Positions 5,844 through 7,430 of a DNA stretch of 7,430 nucleotides are shown here, one piece after another. The translations under genes were made by a program, and so were the position numbers. A model generated the notes under the pieces. It had not been told where the DNA came from, ran no database searches, and saw only the letters and a list, made by a program, of their open reading frames with translations. Each line of letters opens with the position of its first letter. Within the stretch, counting starts at the first letter, position 1. Source of the stretch: Kiritimatiellia bacterium (GTDB taxonomy: Bacteria; Verrucomicrobiota; Kiritimatiellia; RFP12; UBA1067); contig JAQWAM010000055.1 in assembly GCA_028707675.1 (NCBI GenBank), positions 1-7,430 of the forward strand. Direction: 5' to 3'.

Positions 5844-6509
5844 ATGACTGATGCTTATGGTGGCAGTTGGACAACCCTAGACTTCGTAACCCGGCACCAG
5901 ATCGCCGGCATCCAGCCCGGGACGGTGGTTGATTTTGGCGCCGGGGCGGGGAAGAACGGAAAGCTTGTCAGAGAGGTTTTGGGCAGTGCCTGTCAACTTG
6001 TTGCCGTTGAAGGGTATGCCCGGACAGTTGAAAAGTTGAAAAAAGACGGCGTCTATGACCAGGTGTGCGGCATGTTGATCAAGGATTGGTTGCATTCTGA
6101 CGCGCAACATCATGATCTGGCGATTTTTGGCGATGTGCTGGAACATCTTCCGCGGCGGGAAATATTCAAGACCGTCAGGAGAGCCTTGCAAGTATTTGGA
6201 GACATCATCATCGTTGTCCCTCTGTACGATGTCTGTCAGGGAGCGGCTTACGGGAATGCGCTGGAGATCCATCGGGCGTATATTGACGAGCAGTATTTTG
6301 ACCGGTTTAATCCGGTCGAGAAGCATATAATCAAAGATAAAGTACATGTCATGATGAATGTAAGGCTGAACAGCATACAGTCATTGGCGACTTCTGGCTT
6401 GAAAATTAACCGGCATCAAATGTTCCGATATGCTATGAGGGTACTCGATCGCATTGGGCTATCCAAAAGTTTCTATGAAGCGTTGAAGCGTCTGCGTCTT
6501 TTGAGGTGA
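5844..6509 (+). CDS. Class I SAM-dependent methyltransferase
   Basis: The 221-aa cytosolic protein has the Rossmann-fold methyltransferase motifs in order: motif I VVDFGAGAGKNG (28-39), the acidic residue ending strand 2 in AVEGY (E56, expected to bind the SAM ribose), and motif IV-like DLAIFGDVLEHL (91-102). A later strand, DIIIVVPLYD (120-129), precedes a GNALEIHRAYI segment (137-147), similar to the N-x-x-E-x-H stretch of several polysaccharide-locus methyltransferases. The C-terminus is basic (KRLRLLR). It follows the flippase by 25 bp on the same strand, so it is probably in the same transcript, and its likely substrate is a sugar or lipid-linked glycan intermediate. The substrate is inference; protein or small-molecule methylation is not excluded. 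Its last 37 bp overlap the 3' end of the opposite-strand glycosyltransferase gene. Confidence 0.85.
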   Translation: MTDAYGGSWTTLDFVTRHQIAGIQPGTVVDFGAGAGKNGKLVREVLGSACQLVAVEGYARTVEKLKKDGVYDQVCGMLIKDWLHSDAQHHDLAIFGDVLEHLPRREIFKTVRRALQVFGDIIIVVPLYDVCQGAAYGNALEIHRAYIDEQYFDRFNPVEKHIIKDKVHVMMNVRLNSIQSLATSGLKINRHQMFRYAMRVLDRIGLSKSFYEALKRLRLLR

Positions 6510-7369
6510 TAACGGAAGCGCGTCATAAAATGAGCCAACCGGTCTTTAACACCGTTGTGGGTCGGGGTGTAGCGGGATCCGCCCATTTTCAGCCATTCGG
6601 AATAGTTTTTTTGCCATTGTTCATTTTTGATGCCGTTCCAAAACTTTAAATTCCCGTAAGCGTGCAGAATTTTCGCTTGCGCGTGTTTCGAACGATCATC
6701 CGGATGCGGGATATAAACAGCGGGATCAAGGGAATCAACAACAAGCTGAAATCGCTGAATCATAAAATCAAAAACAGCCTGTTCGGGCATATATAAGAAA
6801 GAGGCATATTTTTTTAGAGTCGAGTAGCAAAAAGAATACATTTTCATGTAGTCATTTAAATGATCTTGGAAGACAAAGGTTGCAGCGCAGAACCCTTGTG
6901 CTTGAAGGTCATAATCTTCGATCGAAAGGTTTCGGTATGGCTCTAGCAGTTGGCTAGCCACTTTGTAGCTTCCGGGGTAGGGGATCATCCGAATGCCGGA
7001 ATCGCAAGGAGCCATGAGTTCTGAAATGTCTTTTGTAATGACAATATCGTAATCCGTAAAGAGAACCGTTGCGTAATCCTGTAGAAGTCGCAGGCATTCA
7101 AATTTCGCGCACACCATTTTTGTGAAATAGTTAAAAAACCCCTGATTAAATACCGGTAAGTCCGTAAAGGGGAAGGCATAGTCAATAAACCTCGTCGTCC
7201 AAAGCGAAGCGATGATTTGCTTATCCTTATCGAGCATTTTGCCGTCATGGATAATTACGATTTCGTCGGCTATCCCGGGGCTCACTCTTTTCAGATCCAT
7301 GATAACGCTGGCCATGGCAAAAGCGAAATTGGATGTGCCGCAAAACACTACTGCGCGTTTCTTTCTCAT
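6473..7369 (-). CDS. GT8-like glycosyltransferase (GT-A fold)
   Basis: The product is 298 aa from the ATG at 7369. Residues 5-10 (RAVVFC) and the alternating hydrophobic/polar N-terminal half fit a GT-A nucleotide-sugar domain. LFTDYDIVITKDISEL (103-118) carries a DxD-type motif (D106, D108) of the kind that binds the divalent metal and UDP-sugar, in the context seen in GT8 (LDADilv..di.eL). EQAVFDFM (196-203) and HAYGNLKFWNG (236-246) match the GT8 'DQ..lN' and HxxGxxKPW positions, the latter with F for P. No membrane segment is visible, so it is probably cytosolic or peripheral; the C-terminus is strongly basic (KRRRRF). The role is probably transfer of one sugar to a glycan intermediate. 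The start rests on AAAGGAG at 7380-7386; a TTG two codons earlier (7375) is possible but only 4 bases from that site, and the frame is open to the window edge. The DNA is A+T-rich compared with rpoA. Confidence 0.8.
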   Translation of the reverse strand: MRKKRAVVFCGTSNFAFAMASVIMDLKRVSPGIADEIVIIHDGKMLDKDKQIIASLWTTRFIDYAFPFTDLPVFNQGFFNYFTKMVCAKFECLRLLQDYATVLFTDYDIVITKDISELMAPCDSGIRMIPYPGSYKVASQLLEPYRNLSIEDYDLQAQGFCAATFVFQDHLNDYMKMYSFCYSTLKKYASFLYMPEQAVFDFMIQRFQLVVDSLDPAVYIPHPDDRSKHAQAKILHAYGNLKFWNGIKNEQWQKNYSEWLKMGGSRYTPTHNGVKDRLAHFMTRFRYHLKRRRRFNAS

Positions 7370-7430
7370 TTGCAAGAAGCTCCTTTCTGCTGATCCCGTT
7401 GCGGCAGGATGTTTCTTCGTCGCATCTCGC
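7366..7430 (-). CDS. Possible 3' end of an upstream gene (partial)
   Basis: Read on the - strand, one frame is open from the window edge and ends in TGA at 7366-7368, overlapping the ATG of the glycosyltransferase gene as ATGA. Its visible end is basic and polar (RRRNILPQRDQQKGASCK). The overlap type matches that at 4460-4463, which suggests an operon partner. However, all three - strand frames are open over these 65 bases, so the call rests on the overlap alone. Confidence 0.25.
   Translation of the reverse strand, partial: EMRRRNILPQRDQQKGASCK
7380..7386 (-). promoter_or_regulatory. Ribosome-binding site deciding the glycosyltransferase start
   Basis: On the - strand AAAGGAG lies 10 bases before ATG (7369) and 4 bases before an in-frame TTG (7375). 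This is the strongest Shine-Dalgarno match in the window, and the spacing favours the ATG. Confidence 0.75.

Noticed and set aside
7373..7375. TTG (complement strand) as glycosyltransferase start
   Set aside because: It is only 4 bases from the AAAGGAG site, whereas the ATG two codons later has workable 10-base spacing and is the stronger start codon.

Overview
This is a bacterial window that joins the end of a ribosomal-protein/RNA-polymerase operon to what looks like a cell-surface glycan locus. The first 1.83 kb reads rpsD (3' part only) - rpoA - rplQ, all on the + strand, in the order found at the end of the alpha operon in many bacteria. All three proteins have normal family motifs. The organism is not identifiable with certainty. 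High G+C in the first 4.4 kb, purine-rich Shine-Dalgarno sites, a YfhO-like protein of the long type and dispersed 7- and 8-bp tandem repeats would suit a Gram-negative environmental bacterium, possibly of the Planctomycetes-Verrucomicrobia-Chlamydiae group (for example Kiritimatiellota or Lentisphaerota). That placement is a guess.

From 1.9 to 6.5 kb three further + strand genes follow: a large multi-pass YfhO-family (GT-C-like) membrane protein of 853 aa, a 12-helix MOP-superfamily flippase of 452 aa whose start overlaps the previous stop (ATGA), and a class I SAM-dependent methyltransferase of 221 aa 25 bp further on. On the - strand a GT8-like glycosyltransferase of 298 aa converges on them, and its 3' end overlaps the methyltransferase by 37 bp. 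A further - strand gene may end at the right edge of the window, again with an ATGA overlap.

The YfhO-type protein, flippase, methyltransferase and sugar transferase together suggest synthesis, export and decoration of a lipid-linked glycan. The polymer, donor and acceptor cannot be read from the sequence. Base composition falls visibly from the G+C-rich rpoA and YfhO part to the A+T-richer flippase and glycosyltransferase part, as is common in exchangeable surface-polysaccharide loci.

The most unusual signal is in the YfhO-family gene. Its reading frame holds three unrelated short tandem repeats: an 8-bp unit x3, an A+T-rich 7-bp unit x5 preceded by a second 7-bp unit x2, and a 7-bp CGACSCA unit x4. 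They lie in loops between membrane segments and leave the frame open. A degenerate 8-bp-period relative lies just upstream of the same gene and supplies its ribosome-binding site. No RNA genes, CRISPR arrays, insertion sequences or origins were seen.
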